From NCBI RefSeq assembly GCF_036195325.1, contig NZ_CP108101.1, positions 7,068,001 through 7,132,000 on the forward strand: a DNA stretch of 64,000 nucleotides, written 5' to 3'. Below the pieces are notes generated by a model. It was given only the letters and a program-made list of their open reading frames with translations, searched no databases and was not told the DNA's origin. This stretch comes from Streptomyces sp. NBC_00234 (lineage in GTDB: Bacteria > Actinomycetota > Actinomycetes > Streptomycetales > Streptomycetaceae). Position 1 is the stretch's first letter. Each line of letters starts with the position of its first letter. The position numbers were made by a program, and so were the translations under genes. Shown piece by piece: positions 25,552-34,190 of this stretch.

Positions 25552-26618
25552 GCGATCCTCCCCAGATCGGCCCGGTGTACCGGGTGGGCGAAGGCCGAGC
25601 CGTTCGCGTACCGCCGCAGTTCGTCGACGGCGAGCGCGCCGAGCCGCCCGACCTCGTTGCCCTGGGCTCCCGCGAGGTGCGGGGTGATGAAGACGTTGGG
25701 CAGGTCCCACAGGGGGTGCCCGTCCGGCAGGGGCTCGGGTGAGGTCACGTCGAGCACGGCGTCCAGACGCCCGCTGACCAGGTGCCCGGTCAGTGCCTCG
25801 GTGTCCACCAGCGGGCCGCGTGCCGTGTTGACCAGCAGGGTGCCGGGGCGCATCAGGCCGATCCTGCGGGCATCGATGAGGCCGCGGGTTTCCGGTGTGT
25901 CCGGGGCGTGGACGGTGACCACGTCGCTCGTCGCCACCAGGGTGTCCAGGTCGGTGGGGGTGACCCCGAGGCGGTGCGCCTCGGCGGGGGTGACATAGGG
26001 GTCGTACAGCAGGACCTCGGCGTCCAGGACGCGGAGGAGTTCGATGACCCGCCGGCCGATCCGCGAGGCGCCGACGACCCCGATGGTGAGGCCGTGCGTG
26101 CCGAGCCAGTGCTGACGGGCCAGATCGGCGCCCGTGCGGTGGGTGCGCCGGGAGCGGAACAGCTCGGCCAGCGGGAACACCCGTTTCGCGCCCATGATGA
26201 TGGCCGCGAGCGTGTACTCGGCCACCGGCACGGCGTTGGCCGCCGCGGCCGACGAGACGACGATGCCCCGGTCGAAGGCCACCGGCGACAGAAACGTTTT
26301 CACCGTGCCCGCGGCGTGGATCACCGCCCGCAGGGCGGGCGCCCGGTCCAGCAGCTCCGCGTCGACGGACGGGCAGCCCCAGCCGGTCAGCAGCACCTCC
26401 GCCCCGGCCAGTGCCGTCACCGCGTCCGGTGAGTCGAACTCGCTGATCACGGCGGGTGTGTTCAGGTCGGCGACGTCTTCGAGCCGGGCCCGTACAGGAG
26501 GCGGAAAGACGTCGTCGAGCAGTCCGGGGCTCATGACCAGGACCGTGCGAGGCCGCTTGGCCGGCGGTGTCGCTCCCTCGGCCCCGGAACGAGCCGGTGC
26601 CTCTTCGGTGGTTCGCAC
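25548..26618 (-). CDS. D-2-hydroxyacid dehydrogenase family protein
   Basis: A 356-residue NAD-dependent dehydrogenase related to phosphoglycerate dehydrogenase. It has the Rossmann motif GVVGASRIGRRV (with S replacing the usual third Gly), the catalytic Arg/Glu/His set (VNTARGPLVD, LDVTSPEPLP, FITPHLAG). Such proteins reduce 2-oxo acids or oxidise D-2-hydroxyacids, here perhaps from sugar-acid breakdown. The start is GTG 26618 with GGAGG four bases upstream, a short spacing. It is the promoter-proximal gene of a two-gene unit with the LacI regulator. Confidence 0.87.
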   Translation of the reverse strand: MRTTEEAPARSGAEGATPPAKRPRTVLVMSPGLLDDVFPPPVRARLEDVADLNTPAVISEFDSPDAVTALAGAEVLLTGWGCPSVDAELLDRAPALRAVIHAAGTVKTFLSPVAFDRGIVVSSAAAANAVPVAEYTLAAIIMGAKRVFPLAELFRSRRTHRTGADLARQHWLGTHGLTIGVVGASRIGRRVIELLRVLDAEVLLYDPYVTPAEAHRLGVTPTDLDTLVATSDVVTVHAPDTPETRGLIDARRIGLMRPGTLLVNTARGPLVDTEALTGHLVSGRLDAVLDVTSPEPLPDGHPLWDLPNVFITPHLAGAQGNEVGRLGALAVDELRRYANGSAFAHPVHRADLGRIA

Positions 26619-26794
26619 CCTGCCTCCGGACAGTAATCGCGTTCTATGGAATGACCGGCACGCTAAGGAGCCCGGCCCCCGACCGTCAAGCGGTCACCGC
26701 GTCCAACTGCCCTTTTTGCTCCATGATTTACGCATACGGGCCTGCGGATCGGTCGGCTGGAACGCCGCGTAACGCAGCCGTTTTCCCGAATCTC

Positions 26795-26824
26795 TTGACG
26801 CTGGGGTTAACCGCTTACTAACTT
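26795..26824 (+). promoter_or_regulatory. promoter with embedded LacI-like operator, ABC transporter operon
   Basis: TTGACG (26795-26800) and TAACTT (26819-26824) form a -35/-10 pair with an 18-nt spacer. The operator GTTAACCGCTTACTAAC (26806-26822) fills the spacer and enters the -10 box, a classic repressor position. Its core AACCGCTTAC is the reverse complement of the core at 24297-24306. Transcription would start about 40 nt before the first permease ATG. Confidence 0.65.
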
Positions 26825-26873
26825 GCCGCCGCAGAAGGCTCACCACGCGCCACCCAGCCGAACAGGACGCACC

Positions 26874-27821
26874 ATGGCTGAAACAGCACCCCTGCTGCCG
26901 AGGGAACAGTCCCTGTGGCAGCGGATCAAGCGGGACCGGGTGATGCTGCTGCTCACACTTCCCGGCCTGCTCTACTTCATCGTTTTCCACTACGTTCCAC
27001 TGCTCGGCTACGTCGTGGCGTTCCAGGACTACGAGCCGTACCTCGGCTACATGCACAGCGTCTGGGTGGGGTTCGCCAACTTCACGGCGGCGTTCGGTGA
27101 GCCGGCGTTCTGGACCGCCACGTTCAACACCCTGGAGATCGCACTCATCCAGCTGGTGTTCTTCTTCCCGATCCCCGTCGCCCTGGCCCTGCTGCTCAAC
27201 AGCATCGTCAGCGACCGCATCCGGCGCTTCGTGCAGAGCGTCGTCTATCTGCCGCACTTCATCGGCTGGGTCATCATCGTCTCGATCTTCCAGCAGATCC
27301 TGGGCGGCGCGGGGGTCCTGCCCGATGTCCTCGGAGGTCTCGGGCTGCCGCGCTACGACATGATGAGCGACCCCGACGCCTTCCCCTGGCTGCTCACGCT
27401 CCAGGTGGCCTGGAAGGACGCCGGCTGGGGCACGATCATCATCCTCGCCGCGCTGCTCAACATCGACAGACAGCAGTACGAAGCCGCGGCGATCGACGGC
27501 GCCGGTCCCCGGCGCAGACTGTGGCACGTCACCCTGCCGGGCATCGCCCCGGTGCTGATCCTCCTGCTCATCCTCAACCTCGGGCAGATCCTCTCCGTCG
27601 GCTTCGAGCAGATCCTGCTCCAGCGCGACGCGGTCGGACCGGACGCCGGTGAGGTCCTGGACACGTACGTCTACTACCACGGAATCAAGGACAACGACTG
27701 GGGCGTCGCCGCCGCCGTCGGGCTCGTCAAGGCGGTCATCGGCACCGCGCTCGTCCTGGGCGCGAACAAGCTCGCCCACCGCCTCGGCCACGAAGGGGTG
27801 TACCGCGGTGCTGACCGTTGA
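26874..27821 (+). CDS. carbohydrate ABC transporter permease (LplB/PotB type)
   Basis: A 315-residue inner-membrane permease with about six transmembrane segments. The first lies at RVMLLLTLPGLLYFIVFHYVP (in parts: MLLLTLPGLLYFIVF), and the EAA loop is EAAAIDGAGPRRRLWHVTLPGI (in parts: EAAAIDGAGP, LWHVTLPGI). It matches the LplB-like permeases of oligosaccharide importers. ATG 26874 is preceded by ACAGGACGCACC. The end overlaps the next permease by 14 nt. No ATPase gene is present in the operon, so a shared MsiK-like ATPase elsewhere is expected. Confidence 0.92.
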   Translation: MAETAPLLPREQSLWQRIKRDRVMLLLTLPGLLYFIVFHYVPLLGYVVAFQDYEPYLGYMHSVWVGFANFTAAFGEPAFWTATFNTLEIALIQLVFFFPIPVALALLLNSIVSDRIRRFVQSVVYLPHFIGWVIIVSIFQQILGGAGVLPDVLGGLGLPRYDMMSDPDAFPWLLTLQVAWKDAGWGTIIILAALLNIDRQQYEAAAIDGAGPRRRLWHVTLPGIAPVLILLLILNLGQILSVGFEQILLQRDAVGPDAGEVLDTYVYYHGIKDNDWGVAAAVGLVKAVIGTALVLGANKLAHRLGHEGVYRGADR

Positions 27822-28773
27822 GAAGACGCTGCCCGAATCCGTGACGGAGAAGCCGGCGGAGAAGTCCGGCCGGCCCGCCCCGCAGAAGAAGTCCGACGGC
27901 CGGCCGCCGTGGATGGAGAAGCCGACCCGCGCGGGGCAGCTGGCCAAGGGCCTGGCGATCGTCGTCGTGGTCGCGGCCGTCGCCTACCCGCTGCTCGGTG
28001 TCATCGGCACCAGCTTCGCCTCGCAGACCGACATCATCCGTTCCACGGGCCTCGTCCTGTGGCCCGACCACCCGACCCTGGACGCCTACCGCACCATCTT
28101 CGCCGGCGGCGTCGTGACCCGGGCGCTGATCGTCAGCATCGGCATCACCGTCGTCGGAACCCTCGCCAGCCTCCTCGTCACGGTCGGCATGGCGTACGGA
28201 CTGTCGCGCCGCGACGTCACGGGTTCCCGCTTCATCCTGATGACGGCGCTGTTCACCATGCTGTTCAACGCGGGCATCATCCCCAACTTCCTGCTGGTGA
28301 AGGGCCTCGGCCTGTACGACACGTACGCCGCGCTCGTCATGCCCACCCTGGTCAGCGCCTTCAACCTGGTCGTCCTGCGCTCCTTCTTCATGAACCTCCC
28401 CGAGGAGCTGTACGACGCGGCGAAGGTCGACGGAGCAGGCGACCTGCGCATCCTCGTACGGATCGTGCTGCCGCTCTCCAAGGCCGTCCTCGCGGTGATC
28501 AGCCTGTTCTACGCCGTGACGTACTGGAACGCCTTCTTCAACTCGCTCCTGTACCTCAACGACTCCGCGAAATGGCCCCTGCCCATGGTGCTGCGCACCT
28601 ATGTCCTCCAGGGCCAGAGCCTCAACAGCGCCTCCGTCGGCGAGGCGCTCGCCCCGCAGCAGGCCGTGCAGATGGCGGTCCTCGTGATCGCCGTCGTGCC
28701 GATCCTCCTCGTCTATCCCTTCCTCCAGCGCTACTTCACCAAGGGCGTGCTCACCGGAGCCATCAAGGGCTGA
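27808..28773 (+). CDS. carbohydrate ABC transporter permease (YtcP type)
   Basis: A 321-residue permease, partner of the previous gene. A 45-residue basic N-terminal tail precedes the transmembrane core (ALIVSIGITVVGTLASLLVTVG in parts: LIVSIGITVVGTLASLLV). The EAA loop is ELYDAAKVDGAGDLRILVRIVLP (in parts: ELYDAAKVDGAGD, LVRIVLPLSKA). The C-terminus ends GVLTGAIKG, the usual ending of YtcP/LplC proteins. GTG 27808 overlaps the upstream gene. An internal ATG (27913) would remove the low-complexity tail and is a possible alternative start. Confidence 0.92.
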   Translation: MLTVEKTLPESVTEKPAEKSGRPAPQKKSDGRPPWMEKPTRAGQLAKGLAIVVVVAAVAYPLLGVIGTSFASQTDIIRSTGLVLWPDHPTLDAYRTIFAGGVVTRALIVSIGITVVGTLASLLVTVGMAYGLSRRDVTGSRFILMTALFTMLFNAGIIPNFLLVKGLGLYDTYAALVMPTLVSAFNLVVLRSFFMNLPEELYDAAKVDGAGDLRILVRIVLPLSKAVLAVISLFYAVTYWNAFFNSLLYLNDSAKWPLPMVLRTYVLQGQSLNSASVGEALAPQQAVQMAVLVIAVVPILLVYPFLQRYFTKGVLTGAIKG

Positions 28774-28820
28774 GCGCGAGCAGCACCGGCCTCTTCTTCC
28801 CTTCTCTCAAGGAGATTTCA

Positions 28821-30494
28821 GTGTCGAGCTCCACCCCCATCAACCGCAGAGCACTGTTCCGCATGGGTGCGGGCGCCGGACTGGCCGTGGCCGCGGCGCC
28901 GTTCCTCGCCGCCTGCGGCGACGGCGGCACCACCGCGAAGGCGGAGGCCAAGAGTGCCTCGCTGCTGCCCACCACCGCGGTCCGCAACATCGGCCTCAAG
29001 CCCGATCTGGCCGGCACCGCCGCCGGCGTCCCGCAGGGCTTCTTCGGCTACCCGGCCAAGCCGCTGCGGGCCACCAAGGGCACCCCGCTCAAGGGCGCGT
29101 CCCCCATCAGCGTGACGACGGAGACCTTCTCCCCGCCGCCGCCCTCCCGTGCGAGCAACGCCGCGTGGCAGGAGATCGAGAAGCTGCTCGGCGGCAAGGT
29201 CGACTTCACCGCCGTCCCGGCCGACGACTACGGCACGAAGTTCTCCACGATGGTCGCCAGCGACAGCCTGCCCGACCTCTTCATGTACCCCGAGGTCGGC
29301 GGAGTCGACAACAAGGCCGCCTTCCTCCGGGCCACGTGCGCCGACCTCACCCCGTACCTCGCCGGCGAGAAGATCAAGGACTACCCGAACCTCGCCGCGA
29401 TACCGAAGGCCGCCTGGCAGGCCGCGATCTTCGGCGGAAAGCTCTACGGCATCCCGATCGCCCGCACCGGCACCGGCGGAGCAGGCTTCTACCGCCACGA
29501 CCTGTTCGAGGAGATCGGCATCACGAGCCTCGACCAGATCACCGGTCTCGACCGGTTCGTCGAGGCGTGCAAGGAGCTGACCCGCCCCAAGAAGGACCAG
29601 TACGCGATCATCGCCGGGGTCACCAACGTCCTCGCGATGTCGGCGGGCGCCCCCTACTTCTGGCGGCTCGACGCGGCCACCGGCAAGTTCACCACCGATC
29701 TGGAGACACCCGAGTACCGCCAGGCCGTGGAGACGGCGCGGTCGCTCCACGAAGCGGGCTGCTTCTACCCCGGCACGATCCAGATGTCCGGGGCGCAGAA
29801 GGCCCAGTACACGGACATGTTCAAGAACGGCAAGGGCGCGTACGTCTACGACGGCATGCCCACCTACCTGGCGCCGGGCGTCGGCTACATCGCCGCGATG
29901 AAGGCGATCGACCCGTCGTACGACCCGCGGCCCTTCGTCCCGTTCGGCAAGGACGCCCTCGCCTGGATGGACAACGTCGAGCTCCAGAACACCCACATCA
30001 AGAAGGCGTCCGGCGAACGCGTCCAGCAGGTGCTCGCCCTCGCCGACTTCGCCGCCTCGCCCTTCGGCAGCCAGGAGTACACGCTCATCAACTACGGCGT
30101 CGAGGGCACCGACTTCACGCGCGACTCCAAGGGGAACCCGACGCTCACCAAGCGGGGCAGCCAGGACGTCACGGTGCCCTGGAAGTTCATGGCGTCCGCC
30201 GTCCCCGCGGTCTTCAGCGCCGACTCCGAGGAAGGAGTCCGCCATGTGCACAACACCCTGAGCACCATGATTCCGATCATGGAGCAGGACCCCACCCTCC
30301 AGTACTCCTCGCCCACCTGGGACTCCAAGGGCAGCGGAAGCCTGCTCACGCTGAAGCAGGACGGGCTGAAGGACATCATCGCCGGCCGCAAGCCCATGTC
30401 GGCCTACGACCAGCTGGTCAAGGACTACCTCGCGAAGGGCGCGGAGCAGGCCCGGAGCGAGTTCGAGGAAGCCTTCCAGAAGGGGAAGAAGTGA
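28821..30494 (+). CDS. extracellular solute-binding lipoprotein (LipO/LplA-like)
   Basis: A 557-residue sugar-binding lipoprotein. The signal has a twin-Arg-like start (NRRALFRMG) and a lipobox FLAAC at about 29-33, so it is anchored outside the membrane. The binding fold includes DLFMYPEVGG and FGGKLYGIPIART. The size and the position next to LplB/YtcP permeases indicate capture of oligosaccharides. GTG 28821 has AAGGAGA seven bases upstream. Its stop overlaps the start of the M1 peptidase gene (GTGA), so the two are translationally coupled. Confidence 0.9.
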   Translation: MSSSTPINRRALFRMGAGAGLAVAAAPFLAACGDGGTTAKAEAKSASLLPTTAVRNIGLKPDLAGTAAGVPQGFFGYPAKPLRATKGTPLKGASPISVTTETFSPPPPSRASNAAWQEIEKLLGGKVDFTAVPADDYGTKFSTMVASDSLPDLFMYPEVGGVDNKAAFLRATCADLTPYLAGEKIKDYPNLAAIPKAAWQAAIFGGKLYGIPIARTGTGGAGFYRHDLFEEIGITSLDQITGLDRFVEACKELTRPKKDQYAIIAGVTNVLAMSAGAPYFWRLDAATGKFTTDLETPEYRQAVETARSLHEAGCFYPGTIQMSGAQKAQYTDMFKNGKGAYVYDGMPTYLAPGVGYIAAMKAIDPSYDPRPFVPFGKDALAWMDNVELQNTHIKKASGERVQQVLALADFAASPFGSQEYTLINYGVEGTDFTRDSKGNPTLTKRGSQDVTVPWKFMASAVPAVFSADSEEGVRHVHNTLSTMIPIMEQDPTLQYSSPTWDSKGSGSLLTLKQDGLKDIIAGRKPMSAYDQLVKDYLAKGAEQARSEFEEAFQKGKK

Positions 30495-31957
30495 CCACAC
30501 GACGCTCCGCCCTCAGACTCGGCGGCACCGCCGTCGCGGCAGCCGTGGCCGTGCCCGTACTCGGCCGGCCCGCCTCCGCCCTCCCGAACGGATTCGACCC
30601 GGCTCCCGGTTCCGACGGCGTCGGCGACCCGCTCTTCCCGACCCTCGGCAACGGCGGCTACCAGGTCGTCCACTACGACCTGACCTTCGACTTCACCCCG
30701 GTGACGTACGACTTCACCGCCGTGGTGCGGATGAACGCCAGGGCCACCCAGGACCTCTCCGCGTTCAACCTGGACACCGACGGTCACACCATCGACTCCG
30801 TCACCGTCTCGGGCACCCCCGCCACCTGGGTCCTCTCGCCCGGGAAGAGCGGCCAGGAACTCACCGTCACCCCGGCCGCCCCGCTCCACGACGGCATGCC
30901 CTTCACCATCGAGATCCACTACCGGGGCAACGGGAAGGCGCCCCGGCTCGGCCTCACCGGCTGGAAGTTCGGCACCGACGGCGGCTTCGCCTCCGCCGCC
31001 CAGTCCTCCCGGGCCGACACCTTCCTGCCCTGCAACGACACCCCGTCCGACAAGGCGACCTGGACGTTCCACATCAGCGCGCCCGAGGGCTTCGTCGCCA
31101 CCGCCAACGGCGAGCTGCTCCACAAGACACCGGGTACGAACGGCTCCACCGTCTGGCACTTCGGGCTGCGCGAGAGGATGGCGACCGAACTCATCGGCAT
31201 CGCCGTCGTCAAAGGCACCTATCTGTACGGGACGAGCCACCGGGGACTCCCGCTGCGGCACATCGTTCCGCAGGGCCAGGAGGAGAAGTACGGGCCCGTC
31301 GTCGCCCGTACCGCCGACCATCTGGCCTGGGTGGAGGCCAAGTTCGGGCGCTACCCGTTCTCCGTCTACGGCATCCACATCTACGACGGGTACACCGACG
31401 CGCTGGAGAACCAGACCCTCTCCCTCTTCTCCACCAACTGGTTCAAGCTCAACGCGGACGGCAATCCGGCCTACGAGAACACCATGGTCCACGAGCTGGT
31501 CCACCAGTGGTACGGGGACTCGGTCACCCCCGCCGACTGGCAGCAGGCATGGCTCAACGAGGGTCCCGCCGTGTACTACGCGGCCCTGTACAGCGAGGAG
31601 CGCGGCTGGTCCGTGCTCACCGACAAGATGAAGGCCACCTACGCCAAGCTCGACGCCGTCCGCGCCAAGGACGGGCCGCCCGGACTCCCCAAGGCCCTCG
31701 GCGGCACCAACATCTACGACGGCGGCGCGCTCGTCCTGTACGCCCTGCGCCGGCGGATCGGCGACCGCGCCTTCGACCGGGTGATGCGGATCTGGCCCGA
31801 ACGGTTCAAGGACCGCAACGTCTCCAGCGAGGACTTCATCACCCACACCGTGAACGTCACCGGTGACCGGTCCCTCGACGCCTTCCTGCGCGACTGGCTC
31901 TTCGGAGCCGTGAACCCGCCCATGCCCGGCCACCCCGACTGGAAGGCAGGCGCGTGA
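30491..31957 (+). CDS. secreted M1-family aminopeptidase-like metallopeptidase
   Basis: A 488-residue exported peptidase. A Tat-type signal (TTRRSALRLGG, cleavage near 31) precedes the beta-saddle domain and the thermolysin-like domain with HELVH at 334-338 and E357 in NEGPA. The exopeptidase loop is DALEN at 303-307 (GxMEN-like, with Leu for Met). It lacks the long C-terminal domain of APN-type enzymes, as in other small actinobacterial M1 proteins. It lies between a sugar-binding protein and a beta-helix protein with 4-nt overlaps on both sides, suggesting that the imported substrate is generated from a glycopeptide or glycoprotein. Confidence 0.9.
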   Translation: MTTRRSALRLGGTAVAAAVAVPVLGRPASALPNGFDPAPGSDGVGDPLFPTLGNGGYQVVHYDLTFDFTPVTYDFTAVVRMNARATQDLSAFNLDTDGHTIDSVTVSGTPATWVLSPGKSGQELTVTPAAPLHDGMPFTIEIHYRGNGKAPRLGLTGWKFGTDGGFASAAQSSRADTFLPCNDTPSDKATWTFHISAPEGFVATANGELLHKTPGTNGSTVWHFGLRERMATELIGIAVVKGTYLYGTSHRGLPLRHIVPQGQEEKYGPVVARTADHLAWVEAKFGRYPFSVYGIHIYDGYTDALENQTLSLFSTNWFKLNADGNPAYENTMVHELVHQWYGDSVTPADWQQAWLNEGPAVYYAALYSEERGWSVLTDKMKATYAKLDAVRAKDGPPGLPKALGGTNIYDGGALVLYALRRRIGDRAFDRVMRIWPERFKDRNVSSEDFITHTVNVTGDRSLDAFLRDWLFGAVNPPMPGHPDWKAGA

Positions 31958-34164
31958 ACCTCCCGACGAAAGCCGTACGCCTGACCGCCGCGGCCTCCGC
32001 CGCCGCACTGGCCGCCCTCCTGGCGGCCCCCACGGCCCAGGCCGCCCCGGACACCCGCACCCTGTACGCCGCCACGAACGGCGCAGGCACCTCCTGTACG
32101 GTCTCCCGGCCCTGCACCCTGGAAGGTGCCAGGGACGCGGCCCGCGCCGAGACCGGCCGTGACGTCCGCGTCCTGCTGAAGGACGGCACGTACGAGCTCG
32201 AAGAACCCCTCCGCCTCGGTGCGGCCGACTCCGGCGGGGAGGGCCGCACCGTCACCTGGGCCGCGGCCCCCGACGCCGACCCCGTCCTGTCCGGCGGCCG
32301 GGCGATCACCGGCTGGAAGCCGAACGCCGACGGCACCTGGACCGCCGACGCCCCGGCCGGCGTCACACCGCGCCAGCTCTTCGTCAACGGCGAACGCGCC
32401 GTCCGCGCCCGCGGCGAGGCATGCGCCCCGAGCGTCTGCGACGCGACCAGAACCGGGATGACCGGGGCCAACGCCACCGGCATCGCCCAGTGGCAGCGCC
32501 CCACGGACGCCGAGGCCGTCATCCGGGTCCGCTGGCGCAACTACCACTGCCGGATCGCGGCCGTCAGCGGCGACATCCTGACCTTCGCCCAGCCCTGCTG
32601 GACCAACTCCGCGAGCGGAACCGACCGCACGGGACCCGCGTGGGACTCCACGACGGTCGACTCCACCCGCTACAGCGGGGTCGCGTTCTTCGAGAACGCC
32701 CCGGAACTCCTCGACGAACCGGGCGAGTTCACCTGGAACTCCGAGGCGCGCACCGTCACCTACCTGCCCCGCAGGGGCGAGCACATGACGGCCGCCAGGA
32801 CCGTCACCCCGCACACCGAGCAGCTCCTCGTCCTCGACGGGGCGCACGACATCGGCCTCAGCGGAATCGGCTTCGCCTACGCCGCCTACCGCCAGCCCGG
32901 CACCGACGAGGGCTACGCGGGCATGCAGGCCGGACTCACCCTGACCGGCGCCACCGGACCCGTCGACCACGCGGGCCGCTACTACACCAAGCCGTCGGCC
33001 GCGGTGACCGTACGCGGCGGGCAGCGCGTCGTGATCGACCGGGCGAGGTTCGGCCGTCTCGGCGGCGCCGGAGCGATCCTGGAAGCCGGCACCAAGGACA
33101 GCGCCCTGACCCGCTCCTCCTTCAGGGACCTCTCTTCGGGCGCGGTCTACGTCGGGGACACCGAGCCGATGCCCGGCACGGAACTCGCCGGTGAGCGGAA
33201 CACGGTGGCGTACAACACCATCAGCCGCGCCGGCGTCGAGTACACCGACTCCGTCGGCATCTGGGCGGGGTACGAGGCGGAGCTCGCCATCGAGCACAAC
33301 ACCCTCGACCACCTCCCGTACTCCGGGATCTCCGTCGGCTGGGGCTGGAACCAGCCCGAGGCCCAGACGTCCGTCCTGCGGGACAACAAGGTGACCGCCA
33401 ACCGCATCACGAACGTCATGGAGGCCGCTCACGAGCAGCACGACGGCGGTGCGATCTACACCCAGGGATCCCAGCCGGGCACGGTCCTCTCGGGGAACTA
33501 CATCAACCGCTCGGCGTTCGGCAACACCGAGCGCGACGGCAACGGCATCTACCTCGACGAGCAGTCCTCGCACATCCTCGTCGAGAAGAACGTCATCACC
33601 CGCATCGGCTACAAGTGGGTCTCCAACTGGGCGGATTACGGCATCGAGAACACGGCCCGGTCCAACTGGACCGACACCGCGGCGCCCGTCCTCTCCGGCC
33701 GGGGCTCCGTGATGACGGACAACCTCACCGGCCTCGACCGGCTGCCTTCCGAGGCACTCGCCGTCGCCGCCCGCGCGGGTGCGCACGGCGGACCGGTCGA
33801 GCAGCTGCGGACGGACCTCGCCCGCACGGGCACGGCCACCCAGTCCTCGACCGACGGAACGGGCACGGCGCAGCTGGCCCTGGACGGGGACACCAACACC
33901 GACACCCGCACGCTGTCCGAGCCGGGCGCCTGGTGGCAGGTCGACCTCGGTGACACCCACCGCGTCCGCCAGATCGAGATCTGGAACAACTCCTCCATGA
34001 CGACGGCGGACTTCGACGTCGTCACCGAGGACGGAACGATCCACGTCGACGGAAAGTCCTTGCGTCCGACCGTTCTGAACCTGGACAGCAGCACCCGCAC
34101 CGTGAAGATCATGGTTTCCGGGACCGGACGCGTGGCCCTCTCCCAGGTCCTCGTCCACCCCTGA
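31954..34164 (+). CDS. secreted right-handed parallel beta-helix protein with C-terminal discoidin-like domain
   Basis: A 736-residue exported protein. A Sec signal (residues 1-31, AQA cleavage) is followed by an N-terminal pectate-lyase-like cap and beta-helix rungs (VTVRGGQRVVIDRARFGRLG, ISRAGVEYTDSVGIWAGYEA, NGIYLDEQSSHILVEKNV). A C-terminal F5/8 type C (galactose-binding-like) domain at about 620-736 (WWQVDLGDTHRVRQIEIWN) would bind glycans. Family members include GH141-like and alginate/pectin-degrading enzymes; the catalytic residues cannot be fixed by eye. GTG 31954 overlaps the M1 gene by 4 nt. Confidence 0.87.
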   Translation: MNLPTKAVRLTAAASAAALAALLAAPTAQAAPDTRTLYAATNGAGTSCTVSRPCTLEGARDAARAETGRDVRVLLKDGTYELEEPLRLGAADSGGEGRTVTWAAAPDADPVLSGGRAITGWKPNADGTWTADAPAGVTPRQLFVNGERAVRARGEACAPSVCDATRTGMTGANATGIAQWQRPTDAEAVIRVRWRNYHCRIAAVSGDILTFAQPCWTNSASGTDRTGPAWDSTTVDSTRYSGVAFFENAPELLDEPGEFTWNSEARTVTYLPRRGEHMTAARTVTPHTEQLLVLDGAHDIGLSGIGFAYAAYRQPGTDEGYAGMQAGLTLTGATGPVDHAGRYYTKPSAAVTVRGGQRVVIDRARFGRLGGAGAILEAGTKDSALTRSSFRDLSSGAVYVGDTEPMPGTELAGERNTVAYNTISRAGVEYTDSVGIWAGYEAELAIEHNTLDHLPYSGISVGWGWNQPEAQTSVLRDNKVTANRITNVMEAAHEQHDGGAIYTQGSQPGTVLSGNYINRSAFGNTERDGNGIYLDEQSSHILVEKNVITRIGYKWVSNWADYGIENTARSNWTDTAAPVLSGRGSVMTDNLTGLDRLPSEALAVAARAGAHGGPVEQLRTDLARTGTATQSSTDGTGTAQLALDGDTNTDTRTLSEPGAWWQVDLGDTHRVRQIEIWNNSSMTTADFDVVTEDGTIHVDGKSLRPTVLNLDSSTRTVKIMVSGTGRVALSQVLVHP

Positions 34165-34190
34165 CCAGCCAACTGAGCGAAGGAAGACCC

